From positions 15,969,089 to 16,033,088 of the forward strand of contig OX637405.1 of NCBI GenBank assembly GCA_951799425.1: a stretch of 64,000 bases of DNA. The letters are read 5' to 3'. The notes beneath the pieces are model-generated. The model was given only the letters and a program-made list of their open reading frames with translations, was not told the origin of the DNA and did no database searches. The first letter of the stretch is position 1. The number at the start of each line of letters is the position of its first letter. The DNA is from Ilex aquifolium (lineage: Eukaryota; Streptophyta; Magnoliopsida; Aquifoliales; Aquifoliaceae). This document shows, piece by piece, positions 23,787 through 35,700 of the stretch. The translations under genes were made by a program, and so were the position numbers.

Positions 23787-24402
23787 TCGAACGCCAACTC
23801 ACGTTCGAACGTCCACATTACACTGTAGTAGACTCAACTGCTAAGAGAAGGCGTGTTGCAGTTAGGAAAGAAGACTGAAGCTCTGAAGCACTTGAGTGTC
23901 ATGTTCGAACGCCAACTCACGTTCGAACGTGCACTTGAGTTGATTGAAGACCAGACTACTGCATAGAGTTGGAACTGAACTTCAAAGAAGACCAACAGAC
24001 CACTCGAGTGAAAGGGTCAGAACACATCTGGTGTTCGAACGCCCTTAGTGCAAAAACAGAAACAACGTTCGAACGCCAACTCACGTTCGAACATTCTCCA
24101 CAAACTGGCAGCAGAGTGGTTGGCTTTTCACTTGGACTTGGGAGGCAAACACTATTCCTTCACCTCCTCTTGTCTCCTCCTCTTGCCTATAAATACTTCC
24201 CTTGTTGGAGAGCTAAGGGAGCCAAGTAGGAAAGTTGATGGAGGCTTAGACTCCCACTCACATTGTAGATTTAGCTTATTTTCTTTGTATGAAGTCTTTA
24301 TCTTAGAGATTAGTTTGGCTTTAGTCCAACATCTCTTGCTTGTTATAAAAGTAGTTTTATGCTTATGCTAATGCTTATGCTTTCACTTTACATGCATAGA
24401 AG
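23787..24402 (+). promoter_or_regulatory. U3-like promoter with CGTTCGAACG palindromes and TATA box
   Basis: Three blocks of ACGTTCGAACGCCAACTCAC followed by a second CGTTCGAAC copy lie at about 23787-23815, 23903-23932 and 24065-24093. A TATA box 'cctataaatac' is at about 24186. It leads into the 1091-bp R-U5-like repeat that precedes the primer-binding site at 25503. This arrangement is what a 5' LTR promoter looks like. The exact start of the LTR is not clear. Confidence 0.6.
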
Positions 24403-25493
24403 AGAGATAGTTCATCTTTTGGTTGAGGAAGCAACCCTCCAATTCTTGGTTGAGGAAGCCACCCTCCAAATGTGACTAGCTTTCTTCTACTTTTATTGTT
24501 CATGCATTTCACTTCCATTGCTTGAGCTTCTTTCTTTCTTAGAAGAGTGAAACTCTTCCACTTTTCTAGAGCTTTACCAAAGTCGTGAAGGGTGGAACGT
24601 GATTCACCCATTCTTTGTTAAAGATTGGCTCCGTGTTTGTTGTTACTTTATCTTTTAAGTTCTCTACTTGGAGGGATGAGCATCACTCACTTTTCTAGCT
24701 TTACCCAAGCCATGAAGAGTGAGTAGTTTCTCATTCACTCTTTAATAAGAGGAGAAGGGCATGTATAAGTTATCCGGGAATCATATTTGTGCATTGTTTT
24801 TATGCTTAACGTTTATTTCTTCTTGTTATTGGATGATTGATTGCATCTAGCAAAGCTAAGGTACTTTGTATAACTGTGGGTTCTTTCTATGACACGGATG
24901 ACTCTTGCATAGAAAGACTCATCAGTTCAAGGCAAGTACCCCGGCTAGATCCTCATGACTACACTTCAATCCTCCCCCTTATTGTACTTCATTTAAAGAA
25001 TGGAATATTAATATCATGATTGGATGTCTTGTAGAAACACTTGCTTATTTGTAGACGGGTTAAGTCTCGGCACAGACAATTCTTGTAAACTTCTAGAAAG
25101 ACATCGGAATCATGTTCTTAATTCTCACAATCCATCTTTATCTTCCGATTAACTTGCTGTTGACACGGGAGTTAATTGAGTTATCAAGCACAATTATGAC
25201 AAATCGGATAACTAACTACATGTCCAGATCCTTGCACTAAAGAGTGACTCTTTTTAATTAGCACTTATCTCCTATTTTGTTAAGAAAATCCTCTTGGAAA
25301 GAATCTTATATTCTGTCCAGGAAAACTCATATCTCACATCAAATCTCAAGGGTTACAATCAATAGGTCTTTACCACTGCTTACCTTAGAAATATCAACAA
25401 AAGTTCCCTGTGGATTCGACTCCGGACTCAAACCGGATTATTACTACAGCTTGACCGCCTGCACTTGGGTGTACACATTTCGGATCAAGAACA
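24403..25493 (+). repeat. R-U5-like direct repeat, left copy (1091 bp)
   Basis: It is nearly identical to 30233-31322, with roughly 1-1.5% differences by eye and one 1-bp indel. It ends ...GGATCAAGAACA, followed after 9 bp by a primer-binding site. It is best read as the 3' part of the 5' LTR of the gag-bearing element. Confidence 0.85.
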
Positions 25494-25502
25494 AGTTTTT
25501 TT

Positions 25503-25520
25503 TGGCGCCGTTGCCGGGGA
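25503..25520 (+). other. Primer-binding site TGGCGCCGTTGCCGGGGA
   Basis: This 18-mer is the primer-binding sequence widely seen in plant Athila/Tat-type gypsy elements, usually ascribed to a tRNA-Asp 3' end. It lies just after the R-U5-like repeat and 95 bp before the gag start. Confidence 0.85.
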
Positions 25521-25615
25521 ACCTTTAAAAGGTGTTTTAAGGTGAAAGGTAAAAAGACCTTCAACGTTGTGTATATTCTTTGGTTTACTGTAAATAACTT
25601 TGTTTTATTTTCTTT

Positions 25616-27144
25616 ATGACTGAGGGCACTCCTCGCTTCCAAAATTTGCCGGCAGAATCGTGTGAGTCCGTGAATCAACCTGAACCAAATTCACCTAGAT
25701 CAGTAGCAGACTCTTGTGAGGGTAGTATGACAAATAATGAAAGAAAAGGAGAAGTCCCTATGAGAGAGGAGGAGGTCCCTAACATCCGAACTTTGCGGGA
25801 TTACTTAAATCCCATAAGAAACAGTGTCCCCTCTTGTTTTATTTTTCCTGAAAATGTTCCCCTCTTTACTGTAAAGACGGGGAAAGTACAGTTATTACCC
25901 GTGTTTCATGGATTGGATGCAGAAAATCCATATCTGCATATAAAAGATTTTGAGGAAGTGTGTGGAACATTTCAAGACAATTCTGAATTGGCCAAGATGA
26001 AACTGTTTTCTTTCTCCTTGAGGGATAGAGCCAAACAATGGTTAAATTCTTTAAAAGCTTTTTCAATACCCAACTGGCAAGCATTACAAAATGAATTTTT
26101 TAGAAAGTTTTTTCCTCTACACCGCACAAATGCACTAAAAAGGCAAATCATGAATTTTGCGGTTAAAGAAGGAGAAACTTTTTATCAAAGTTGGGAGAGA
26201 TTCAAAGATCTGCTCCAATCCTGCCCACATCATGCTTTTGAAAATTGGACTTTGGTAGGATTTTTCTATGACTCCTTACCCTCTAGACTACGTCAGTTTG
26301 TCGAAATGATGGCCCAAGGAGAATTCATGGGAAAAAGTCCGGAGGAGGCATTCAATTTTTTCGACACCATATCTGACAGTTCTCAGATGTGGGACTCAGC
26401 CTCCCCTACCACTGTAGAAGCCAGACCATCTACTTCCCAAGGAGGAAATATGTCTTGAGAGAGGATGATAACTTGAGAGCAAAAATGTCCACATTGTCTC
26501 GAAAGCTTAAAGCTTTAGAAATGAAGAAAGTCCATCAAGTTGATGTTAGCCCTTCCACCGAGCAAGTGTGTGGAATCTGTGCGCTAACAGGATACCCTAC
26601 TGGGGAGTGTCCCACTATCCCAGCATTCAAAGAAGTCTTGTTGGAACAAACACATGCAGTTTCCAACTTCAACAAGCCCTACTCCAACCCATATTCTGAA
26701 ACATACAATCCAGGGTGGCGAAACCACCCTAACTTCAGTTGGAAGAACACACAACCAATACCCATGAACCAACAGCAAGGGCCATACCCACCACCCAAAG
26801 GACCTCCTGCATATCAACCATATCAACCACCACAAAAGAGGAACCTTGAGGACACACTGAATCAGTTCATGCAAAGCCAAATGAATTATAACAATAATTC
26901 CACACAGGCTTTCACTGATTTCAAAACCCAGACCACTCAATCTTTTGAGGATCTTAAAAGCCACATCCAAAAGTTGACTCAATCTATGGTCATACACGAA
27001 AAGGGCAAGTTTCCTGCCCAACCAAAGCAACCACAAGGCCAATTCCATGTAGGGAACCCTTTAACAACAGGAAACCTAATGAAACGTAAAAGTACTGGGA
27101 TCTCTATCCGTTCGAACGCCAATAGACCGTTCAAACGAGATTAA
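25616..27144 (+). pseudogene. Athila/Tat-type gag, frameshifted near 26450
   Basis: The first 280 codons (25616-26458) hold a Retrotrans_gag capsid domain, about residues 85-235. Typical stretches are FHGLDAENPYLHIKDFEEVC and LRDRAKQWLNSL. The frame then shifts; the second part (about 26440-27144) continues with a coiled stretch, a CGICALTGYPTGEC knuckle-like motif, a Pro/Gln/Tyr-rich region and LEDTLNQFMQSQMN. That last motif matches LENILNEFMQSKLA in the H element. The element has no protease, RT or integrase. The capsid protein would package element RNA in the cytoplasm. The frameshift makes the full protein unlikely. Confidence 0.8.
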
Positions 27145-27320
27145 CGTTCGAACGCCAATAGAACGTTCGAACGTTAGATGCTTACAGTACTTTGGCCTCT
27201 GACAGAAACTCAAAAGTACTGAGAGCTCACCACGTTTGAACGCCAAATCACGTTCGAACGATTTGTTTAAATCCTTCTAGACACGTTCGAACGTTATGAC
27301 TCAGGCTATAAAAGCCTGGT
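27108..27320 (+). promoter_or_regulatory. Internal promoter-like block: CGTTCGAACG repeats and TATA box
   Basis: Five or more CGTTCGAACG copies or single-change variants lie at 27108-27292. They are followed by 'ggctataaaagcc' at about 27302. The same palindrome precedes the TATA box in the U3-like block at 23787-24195. The next gene starts about 220 bp downstream. This suggests a separate transcript for the downstream frame, or a leftover U3 copy. Confidence 0.5.
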
Positions 27321-27524
27321 TCGTCTTCTTCATTTCAAAACCCTCCAAAACCTCTGAAAACTCGAAAAATCCTTGGAGACTCTTCACTACCCAGACCCCA
27401 AAACCCCAACCATTCTCCATTTTCACCAAAAATCAACCCTCCCAAGACATTTGCCACTTCAAAGAAGATCCATTTTCACAAAGAAATCAAAGATTTCAAA
27501 ACCCTCCAACTCAAAAACCGAAAA

Positions 27525-28559
27525 ATGCCAAGAGTCAAGCTTCTTGCCAGGAGGAACCCAAATACCCAAGAGCCTAATTTTGTCGAAGAAGTGGTGGAGG
27601 TGAGAGAAGGAATGCCGCCACTCACAAGGAGATACGACAAGAATCGATTCCCCACAGCTTTGAAAGCTGACAGGTGCGAATTTTTTTTCCAAAAACAGGC
27701 TGTGGTATGTGAAAGGGATGTGGTGTTGACTGACTTTGTTGAATTGGGGATAATGGCGGAGATGGAAAGGAGGGGTTGGGTTTTATTTTTGAGAAACGGC
27801 GGAGAAGCCGTGATTGATTTGGTGAGGGAGTTTTACTCCAACGTCGAATTAATCAATAGAGCAGTGAGAAGTTATGTGAGGGGGATCCACATCAAGGTGG
27901 ATGAGGATTACATAAGGGAGATTAGGCAAGAAGTGCCTCGGGTTCCAAATCCCGCTTATCCCCCAAGGAAGAATGTGGCGATGAATGAAGTGGGGAAGGA
28001 ACTAACTGGAGGAGTACCCAATTTTTCGTGGACTGGGAAGAAATTTTTTAGACAAGGGGAGCTAAGTGACAAATACAAAATGTTAAACTTGCTTGCAGTG
28101 TCAAATTTTGCTCCAATAGGAAGAAAAAATGAAGTTTTACCTGACATGGCCCGGTTGTTGTATGCGATTGGAAAAGGGCAAAGCATTGATCTCCCCTCCC
28201 TAATTTTGACAAAAATGAAAAAGGGGTGTGATGTGAAGAGGAATTCGCTTCCCTTCGGCACCCTAGTGACAGAACTGCGCAAAGACCATGGGGTGAGGGT
28301 GAAGCCAGAAATGGAAATTCAAAAGCCGATGGGGCCACTGAACAGGGCTTCCTTTCGGAGGAGCCAAAGTCATAGTGGCGGCCCGGCAGTCAGACAGGAG
28401 ATGCCACCCACCCAGGGATTAGATGATGAACACAAAATATTGTATATTTCAAGGCCTCATTACATGCATTTTAACTCAACTTTTGCATCTAAGTACTTAG
28501 AGTTAGCCGATTTTATGAATAATGTTGAATTTTCGATGTTGCATGTTTTTATAGCTTAA
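27525..28559 (+). CDS. Plant-transposon accessory ORF (PF20167-like), 3' end replaced by LTR sequence
   Basis: This frame is intact for 344 codons. Residues about 60-240 resemble the 'putative plant transposon protein' domain found beside Athila/Tat elements. Recognisable stretches are VREFYSNVELINRAVRSYVRGI, FSWTGKKFFRQG and MARLLYAIGKGQSIDL. Its biochemical role is unknown. It lies where an env-like or ORF1 frame occurs in Athila elements, downstream of gag, but with no pol between them. From residue 301 (position 28424) onward the protein is translated LTR D sequence, so the native C-terminus is lost. Family recognition is from memory of the pattern. Confidence 0.6.
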   Translation: MPRVKLLARRNPNTQEPNFVEEVVEVREGMPPLTRRYDKNRFPTALKADRCEFFFQKQAVVCERDVVLTDFVELGIMAEMERRGWVLFLRNGGEAVIDLVREFYSNVELINRAVRSYVRGIHIKVDEDYIREIRQEVPRVPNPAYPPRKNVAMNEVGKELTGGVPNFSWTGKKFFRQGELSDKYKMLNLLAVSNFAPIGRKNEVLPDMARLLYAIGKGQSIDLPSLILTKMKKGCDVKRNSLPFGTLVTELRKDHGVRVKPEMEIQKPMGPLNRASFRRSQSHSGGPAVRQEMPPTQGLDDEHKILYISRPHYMHFNSTFASKYLELADFMNNVEFSMLHVFIA

Positions 28560-30232
28560 ATCATGTATTTTAGGACCTTGCAACTATGTTGGAGGTGTGG
28601 TGAGGGAATTGACACATTACATGAAGATTTGGAGGCTTAAAAGTGAAGAAATCAAGGAGGTATTGGTGTTTGGTAACAAAGGCGCCAATAGCCACACCAC
28701 TGGGTTGAAGAGCCTCACTTTTCCTCCATTTTGACCATGATCCACATCGAATCTGAAAAAGTTCAAAACACAAAAGTTGTAGATCTGGATGTCTTCTATA
28801 TCGTTTCAAAATTTGAGCTCAATCCAACGGTTGGATCAAAAGTTATGTCTATTCTACCAAGACTGGTCCGGAGCAGAAAACAGTACCGGTACACAGTACC
28901 GGTACACAGTACCGGTACTTCGACTCCAGAAGGTTTAGAGTACCGGTACATAGTACCGGTACGCTCCCAGAACTCTTCTCCACTTGCTTGGGGGTCCCAC
29001 CATTGATTCTCCCACACCTAGGCCGACATTTTATCCCTACAACCATGCCTCCTACACCCTACTTGAAGACATTTGAAGGCTTGGGCATTAAGGGAAGAGG
29101 GAGATAAGGGGGCTGCCATGTGGGTTGCAGGCTAGCTCTTCCTTAGCCTGTCAAGAGCCATAACTCAGCCTCCCATTGATGGGAGGCCTGCACACAGCTA
29201 GGGGGGACCACCATGCATGAAAATTGAAGGCTAACTCTCCAATATATTCAGCATTTACACATTGTATTAGGGTGGCTACCTAAGCTTAGTTTTAGTGAAG
29301 AAGATGATGAATAGTAGAAATCTTATGTTCTTGCATTTTCTTTTTCATTTTCGTTCCTGTAAGCTTTAATCTTCTTGTAATCTTTATTTCTTGCATTGTA
29401 ATCTCCTTTATTTCAAGTTCATTTCAAGTTTAGTTCTACATTTTACATTTCACCATTGTTATGTTAAGTTTTCCATTTCAAGCTTTTTAGTTGGGTAGTA
29501 AATGCACTTATTTTTCTAGTTTCACTTCTCTTCACCTTAATGCAAGTTTGAATTCCATTTCAATACCATGTCTCTTTTCTTTATGCATGTCTTTCATTTT
29601 ATCATGAGTAGCTAGATTTTTAAGTTGGTTAATCCAAGGGAGAATTCCACTTGGATATGCCATTCCAACTCTCTTTCATTCCTTCTCTCGGTGTATGATG
29701 GCTCGGTTTGACTGGGTTGGGGTGAGGACATGGTTGTGAGTTCTTGATACACCGTAGGCATTGTCACGAGGTATGCTTGAATCCTCACCTCCATTTTTAG
29801 TCCCGAGCTTCCCACGAATCAATCGTACTTCTAAGCACCATTGGAGGAAGGCTTTGAGTTGGCTTGGCATTCCCATTGGAGTGAACCTTTGTGATTAGCC
29901 AACAGTTGTTTTCTTGCATTTCCATTCACAAACACAACCACAAAACTCAAACAAAAGATTTTTTACTTTCTTTACCTTTTGCAAAATCACCTTCACACAA
30001 CTTGAACTTTCCTTCCCTGAGGAGACGACCTTGGAATACTTTTCCAAGTAAAACACCGACACACAAAAGACTCTTTGCGATTGAGGAGCACTTTTGTTCA
30101 CACACCCGCATTTCATTTTACATTTTTGTTCATTCCATCCTCCATTCCGTTTCCCTATCTCTTGCATCATTCCGAGGGAGAGTGACACTCCCTTAGTCCT
30201 ATAAGCCATACACACATTGAGGGATGATGTTA
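28424..30232 (+). mobile_element. LTR copy D, joined to an R-U5 repeat at its 3' side
   Basis: It begins TGATGAACACAAAATATTG, matching the start of copy B, and runs through the family blocks to 'gagggatgatgttaag' at 30232. Instead of the expected family end, the 1090-bp repeat copy starts there. GTACCGGTAC palindromes cluster at 28880-28965. No polypurine tract precedes it; the sequence just upstream is coding. Confidence 0.75.
28880..28965. repeat. Cluster of GTACCGGTAC palindromes in LTR copy D
   Basis: Five AGTACCGGTAC copies lie in 85 bp, three of them separated by only 'ac'. The text is nearly the same as that in the solo LTR at 16310-16340. Confidence 0.9.
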
Positions 30233-31322
30233 AGAGATAGTTCATCTTTTGGTTGAGGAAGCAACCCTCCAATTCTTGGTTGAGGAAGCCACCCTCCAAA
30301 TGTGACTAGCTTTCTTCTACTTTTATTGTTCATGCATTTCACTTCCATTGCTTGAGCTTCTTTCTTTCTTAGAAGAGTGAAACTCTTCCACTTTTCTAGA
30401 GCTTTACCAAAGCCGTGAAGGGTGGAACGTGATTCACCCATTCTTTGTTAAAGATTGGCTCCGTGTTTGTTGTTACTTTATCTTTTAAGTTCTCTACTTG
30501 GGGGATGAGCATCACTCACTTTTCTAGCTTTACCCAAGCCATGAAGAGTGAGTAGTTTCTCATTCACTCTTTAATAAGAGGAGAAGGGCATGTATAAATT
30601 ATTCGGGAATCATATTTGTGCATTGTTTTTATGCTTAACGTTTATTTCTTCTTGTTATTGGATGATTGATTGCATCTAGCAAAGCTAAGGTACTTTGTAT
30701 AACTGTGGGTTCTTTCTATGACACGGATGACTCTTGCATAGAAAGACTCATCAGTTCAAGGCAAGTACCCCGGCTAGATCCTCATGACTACCCTTCAATC
30801 CTCCCCCTTATTGTACTTCATTTAAAGAATGGAATATTAATATCATGATTGGATGTCTTGTAGAAACACTTGCTTGTTTGTAGACGGGTTAAGTCTCGGC
30901 ACAGGCAATTCTTGTAAACTTCTAGAAAGACATCGGAATCATGTTCTTAATTCTTACAATCCATCTTTGTCTTCCGATTAACTTGCTGTTGACACGGGAG
31001 TTAATTGAGTTATCAAGCACAATTATGACAAACCGGATAACTAACTACATGTCCAGATCCTTGCACTAAAGAGTGACTCTTTTTAATTAGCACTTATCTC
31101 CTGTTTTGTTAAGAAAATCCTCTTGGAAAGAATCTTATATTCTGTCCAGGAAAACTCATATCTCACAGTAAATCTCAAGGGTTACAATCAATAGGTCTTT
31201 ACCACTGCTTACCTTAGAAATATCAACAAAAGTTCCCTGTGGATTCGACTCTGGACTCAAACCGGATTATTACTACAGCTTGACCGCCTGCACTTGGGTG
31301 TACACATTTCGGATCAAGAACA
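30233..31322 (+). repeat. R-U5-like direct repeat, right copy (1090 bp)
   Basis: This is the partner of 24403-25493. The right-hand boundary is the same ...GGATCAAGAACA, after which the sequence changes to LTR copy F. Together the pair brackets gag, the accessory ORF and LTR D. Confidence 0.85.
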
Positions 31323-31630
31323 GTACGCGTACCGGTACGGTTTACTCCAGTAGCCTTAGCGTACCGGTACGCGTACCAGTACGGTTTGGCTGGTTTCTTG
31401 ATTTTCTGATTTCCTCCTCCACTGAGCTATCCACAAGCTGTCTTTTCATCTTCATTTGCCTCACATGATTGGGGAAGGCCTTAAGAGGTCTCATTTAGCA
31501 CCATTTAACTGCAAACATCAAATATCATCGTTAAGAGTTCAATTAACCTAACTCCCATCATTTAAATCTCCAAAAGCAATTAAAAAGAGATGATTAGCAC
31601 ATCAAAATATACAAAGTTTTGTGCTAATCA
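31323..31630 (-). mobile_element. Partial LTR copy F
   Basis: On the minus strand it begins TGATTAGCACAAAACTTTG directly after a polypurine tract at 31631-31645. It ends abruptly at 31323 inside a GTACGCGTACCGGTACG palindrome cluster. That cluster resembles copy C near 23550-23570. Confidence 0.65.
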
Positions 31631-31940
31631 CACCCCCCAACTTAGGTTTTGTTAGTCCCTTAGCAAAATATTATTTTCAATCACAAAACAATAAGTATAA
31701 TGCACACCTAATCCATTTAGCTAACCATTCATTCAATCAATTAAAAAGCATAAATCATAATGCAATTTCAAAATAACATCGAAAAGATTGAATCTGAAAT
31801 TGTGGTATTTTCATTAATGTGTTCTGAAGTTGGAGTACATAACGTAGGACAACAAAAAGAGACAAAATAGCCTACGACTCCATTCCATCCAATTCAACCC
31901 TAAAAGAAAAGATACAAACTATAAACTACTACATATCATC
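31631..31940 (-). other. 3' internal fragment next to LTR F, then CACTA sequence
   Basis: The minus strand reads CTAAGTTGGGGGGTG before LTR F, the standard polypurine tract of this family. The first approximately 100 bp beyond match the 'tagtcccttagcaaa' block of the other copies. The part from about 31790 to 31940 has no recognisable gene and probably belongs to the transposase 3' region. Confidence 0.45.
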
Positions 31941-32777
31941 CTAATCATCACCAGAGCCATCATCCTCCTCGGACTGCCCGTCACGCTTCCTTTTCTTTGG
32001 TTTTGTCTTCCCAAATTTTACTATTTCGATGTGACTCAATTGCTCAAGCACATCATCCCCAGAAAGGGATATCGGTGCCTCCCGAAGTTCTTTTTTCCCA
32101 TCAAAAGAATTCTTTTTATGTCGCCATACATGATCGATTGGTAAAAAGCGTCGATGACCCATGTAACAAGTCTTTTTTCCATTCTTTAGCCACATGGATG
32201 ACGTCTCCTTATTGCAGGTAGGACAAGCCAAAAATCCTTTAGTACTCCATCCTGATAAGTTGTCGTATGTTGGGAAGTCATTTATAGTCCATATAACTGC
32301 AGCATGAATAGAAAATTGGCACCAGTGAAGGCATCATAAGTCTGGACACCATCTTCCCACAACTCTTTCAACTCTTCTATCAATGGCTACAAATATACAT
32401 CAATGTCATTTCTTGGAGATTTGGGTCCTGGAATTAGCATTGACATAATGAAAAAGGGATCCTTCATACATTTCCATGGTGGTAGGTTATATGGAACAAG
32501 AACAACATGCCATATGATATAAGTAGTGCTCATGTTTGAAAATGGATTGAATCCATCACTTGCTAGCCCAAGCCTAACATTACGAGGATCTTGGGCAAAG
32601 GATTCATGCATTTTGTCAAATTCTTTCCAGGCTTCTGTGTCAGCTGAATGCCTCGGCAAACCATCATCGACGCGTTTTTCTATGTGTCACCGCATATCTA
32701 ATGCTATCTTCTTTGAAACAAATAACTTTTGTAGCCTTGGTTTTAGTGGGAAATAACGTAAGATTTTTTGAGGAACC
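31941..32777 (-). pseudogene. CACTA TNPD-type transposase, 3' part (Transposase_21)
   Basis: Two recognisable frames remain. 32659-32387 has PRNVRLGLASDGFNPFSNMS and LPPWKCMKDPFFIMSMLIPG. 32231-31941 has CPTCNKETSSMWLKNGKKTC then YMGHRRFLPIDH. Both are hallmark stretches of plant En/Spm transposases. Just upstream (32777-32690) the frame reads RYFPLKPRLQKLF. It then meets a TGA where the family normally has the Trp of its MRWH motif. The two frames are offset by further lesions. The product would bind element ends and cut DNA in the nucleus; this copy cannot. Confidence 0.8.
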
Positions 32778-35700
32778 TGTGACACCCCAATTTCCGGGGG
32801 TCCTTTATTAACCGTTGACCATCCGTCAACCCGCGGAAATACTCGTGATAGTCGTATAACCCGACACCACGTCGTTCACATGCTTTTAACCGGATTTACC
32901 ATCCACAAGATCAATTATACCTCAAATTATGTCCATTTATGTCATAGGAACCAAAGAAAACCAAGCCCAAAAGCATGGCTAAGCATTTTGAAAATTTCAA
33001 ATTTTTGGAAAACCTTCCAGAAGGTTTTGACTAAACCTTCCGGAAGGTTTGCTCACTGGAAAAGTTCTTCCGGAAGGTTTTTCTTAACCTTCCGGAAGGT
33101 TTTGCCTTCTGGAAATAGATTGAAAAAAAATGAAACGTGTCGGCCTTCCGGAAGGTGTACTCAAACCTTCCGGAAGGTTTTGCTCACTGGAAAGGTTCTT
33201 CCGGAAGGTTTTTCTTCACCTTCCGGAAGGTTTTGCCTTCTGGAAAATAGATTGAAAATGAGACGTGTCGACCTTCCGGAAGGTGTACTCCGCCTTCCGG
33301 AAGGTTTTACCTTCTGGACCACAATTCTGCCTTAACCTTCCGGAAGGTGTTAGTGACCTTCCGAAAGGTTTTGCCCAGAATTTCTTCCTTCCTTAGTTTT
33401 TCAATTCGAATCCGTTTCAATTTGCTTCAAAATCATCCAAAACTTATACAATGAAGTTTCTAACATAAAACATTGTTTGTACAAGTTCTATTACAACCCA
33501 ATACATATATTTACATGTCAATATCAAATTTCCTTAAAATTTTTACAAACATTCAAAACAAAGCCACATCCGGCTTTCTTCGTCCTTGAAGCCCGTATGA
33601 GGGTCTTCCACCCATGCATATCCCACACCTGAAAATGTTGTCCCACGAAGGGTGAGCCACGCTCAATAGGATATCCTCCTACAGAGGCTACTCCCCAACC
33701 TAAATGCATATGAAATGCGCACATGCAACGATCAACAAGCATCAACCAATCCAACAAGAATATACACCTCAATGTTAGAAAGCTACCATGCTATACTATG
33801 TCATGCCATGATATGAGATGGAACTCACTCATGCACCTTGTCCCGAGTTTTCCCCGACTCACACCACACAATGCAAAAGCCAATGTGTATGAACCCGTCT
33901 ATTGACGGAAAAACCCTCCCAATGATCGTTTGAGATAAAAGTTATGTCTTTATAAAAAATCAAATCATTGTTTGAGGCTACCCATTGGATGGGTGTTTTT
34001 ATATAACAAAATCTTGTGTCTTCCTGGGCAACGGATTTTGGAATCGCACCGCCGGCTCCGTGGGCCTATCTACACTTTTTGGACTTGCACCGTCGGAGTG
34101 TATGAACCAGTGGTTCCGGGTTTTTCACCCGAGGGAGTGTCTAGCCCTACTTGCTTTACCCGACACAAGTTTTCCTTATGCAATGCAACCGTGCAACTCA
34201 GTCGGATCTTCGATCCCGACTTTCCCGAGTTCACATACCAACCACCAAGATTTGGTGTTTGATCCGCAACACATGCAAACACCCACACTCATGCCTATGA
34301 CCCATGAATGCGATGTCAACTCACCCACACATACTCATGTCTTATAACCATGAATGTGATGTACCCATGTGAATGCAATGTAATGTACTAATTGCACTCT
34401 AACCACATGTTCGATATGTATGAGTGTCATATGAACAATGTCAAGATAAATCTACATATTCATGGTACTTCATATCATAAGCACATAAATACCATAATTC
34501 AACACATTATCAATATATAGCAAGCATGCCTATATCAACATTTCATCCAATAACCATTTTCAAACATGTTATCACATAAGCATGCAATTAACATAGCAAA
34601 CTCATCAATACATCATTCTAGGCATTTAATCAAGGAAGTGATCTAAGTCATTTCTCTAATTATTTTGTACGTGTTAAGGCTCTAACACCCTTCTTTTCCA
34701 TACCAACATCTCATATAAGCAACTAAGGTGAGGAATAATCCCAAATAGGAAGAATCCTACACGTCATCATGTATCACAAGAAATTACTCTAAGTAATTTC
34801 TACACCACCATTTCAAGATAGATTATATTGTATCCACTTTCAACATCCATCTAATCATGTCACCAACAACAGGTAAAAGCCCCATTTAATCAAGTCACCA
34901 ACCATAGGTAAGAGTCATATACAAGGTCTCCTACATCAACCCCTTTTCACATAAACATCATAGCCTGAAATAAGCCCAAAACAGCCCATAAGTTTAACCC
35001 AAAATAGTCCGCAATTTCAGCCTCAAGGCAACCACAATTTCAGTCCCCAAACAACCATAAAAACAGTCCACTAATTAGCCACAAAACAATCCACTAATTA
35101 GCCACAAAACATTCCACTAATTAACCACAAAACAGTCCCCAAATTAAGCTACATAGCAGCCCCGAAATAGGCTATAAACCAGTCCACTATTTCATTCACT
35201 TCCACAAAGATATACAAGTAACTTCCATATATCAATTGTAAGCTAAAATTTAGCTTAAGTTATTCATATAATCAATTCTTCATTTCCTTAAAAACATACA
35301 ATTCCAATTGTGAATCACACCACCCAAACATGTTATTCCACTTTCGTTCAAATAACGACTTTTATCCTTTAAGGCATTTCATCAAACGCCATATAAGCAT
35401 AATGTCATGTAACCACAAGGTATAGCCCACACACATCAATTATCATCATCAAACTCAAGAAATCATATCTAGTGATTTCTACATAACTATACCAAGATAG
35501 AATTTATTCTATCCATTTCCTAATATCCACATATCATAATCCCCCAAGAGAATTATAAAGCAACCACCTCTAAATGTCAATTCCATTTAGAATTTCACTT
35601 TACCAATTTTCCCATATCCATTTTCTACACTTCAAGTTCCTTCATGAAATTTACCCAACAAGTAAATATATGCACCCATTTCATACCAACCTTGCTTAGC

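Noticed and set aside
25394-27048. Minus-strand frames across the Athila/Tat gag
   Set aside because: They are complementary to a recognisable gag and have no features of their own.
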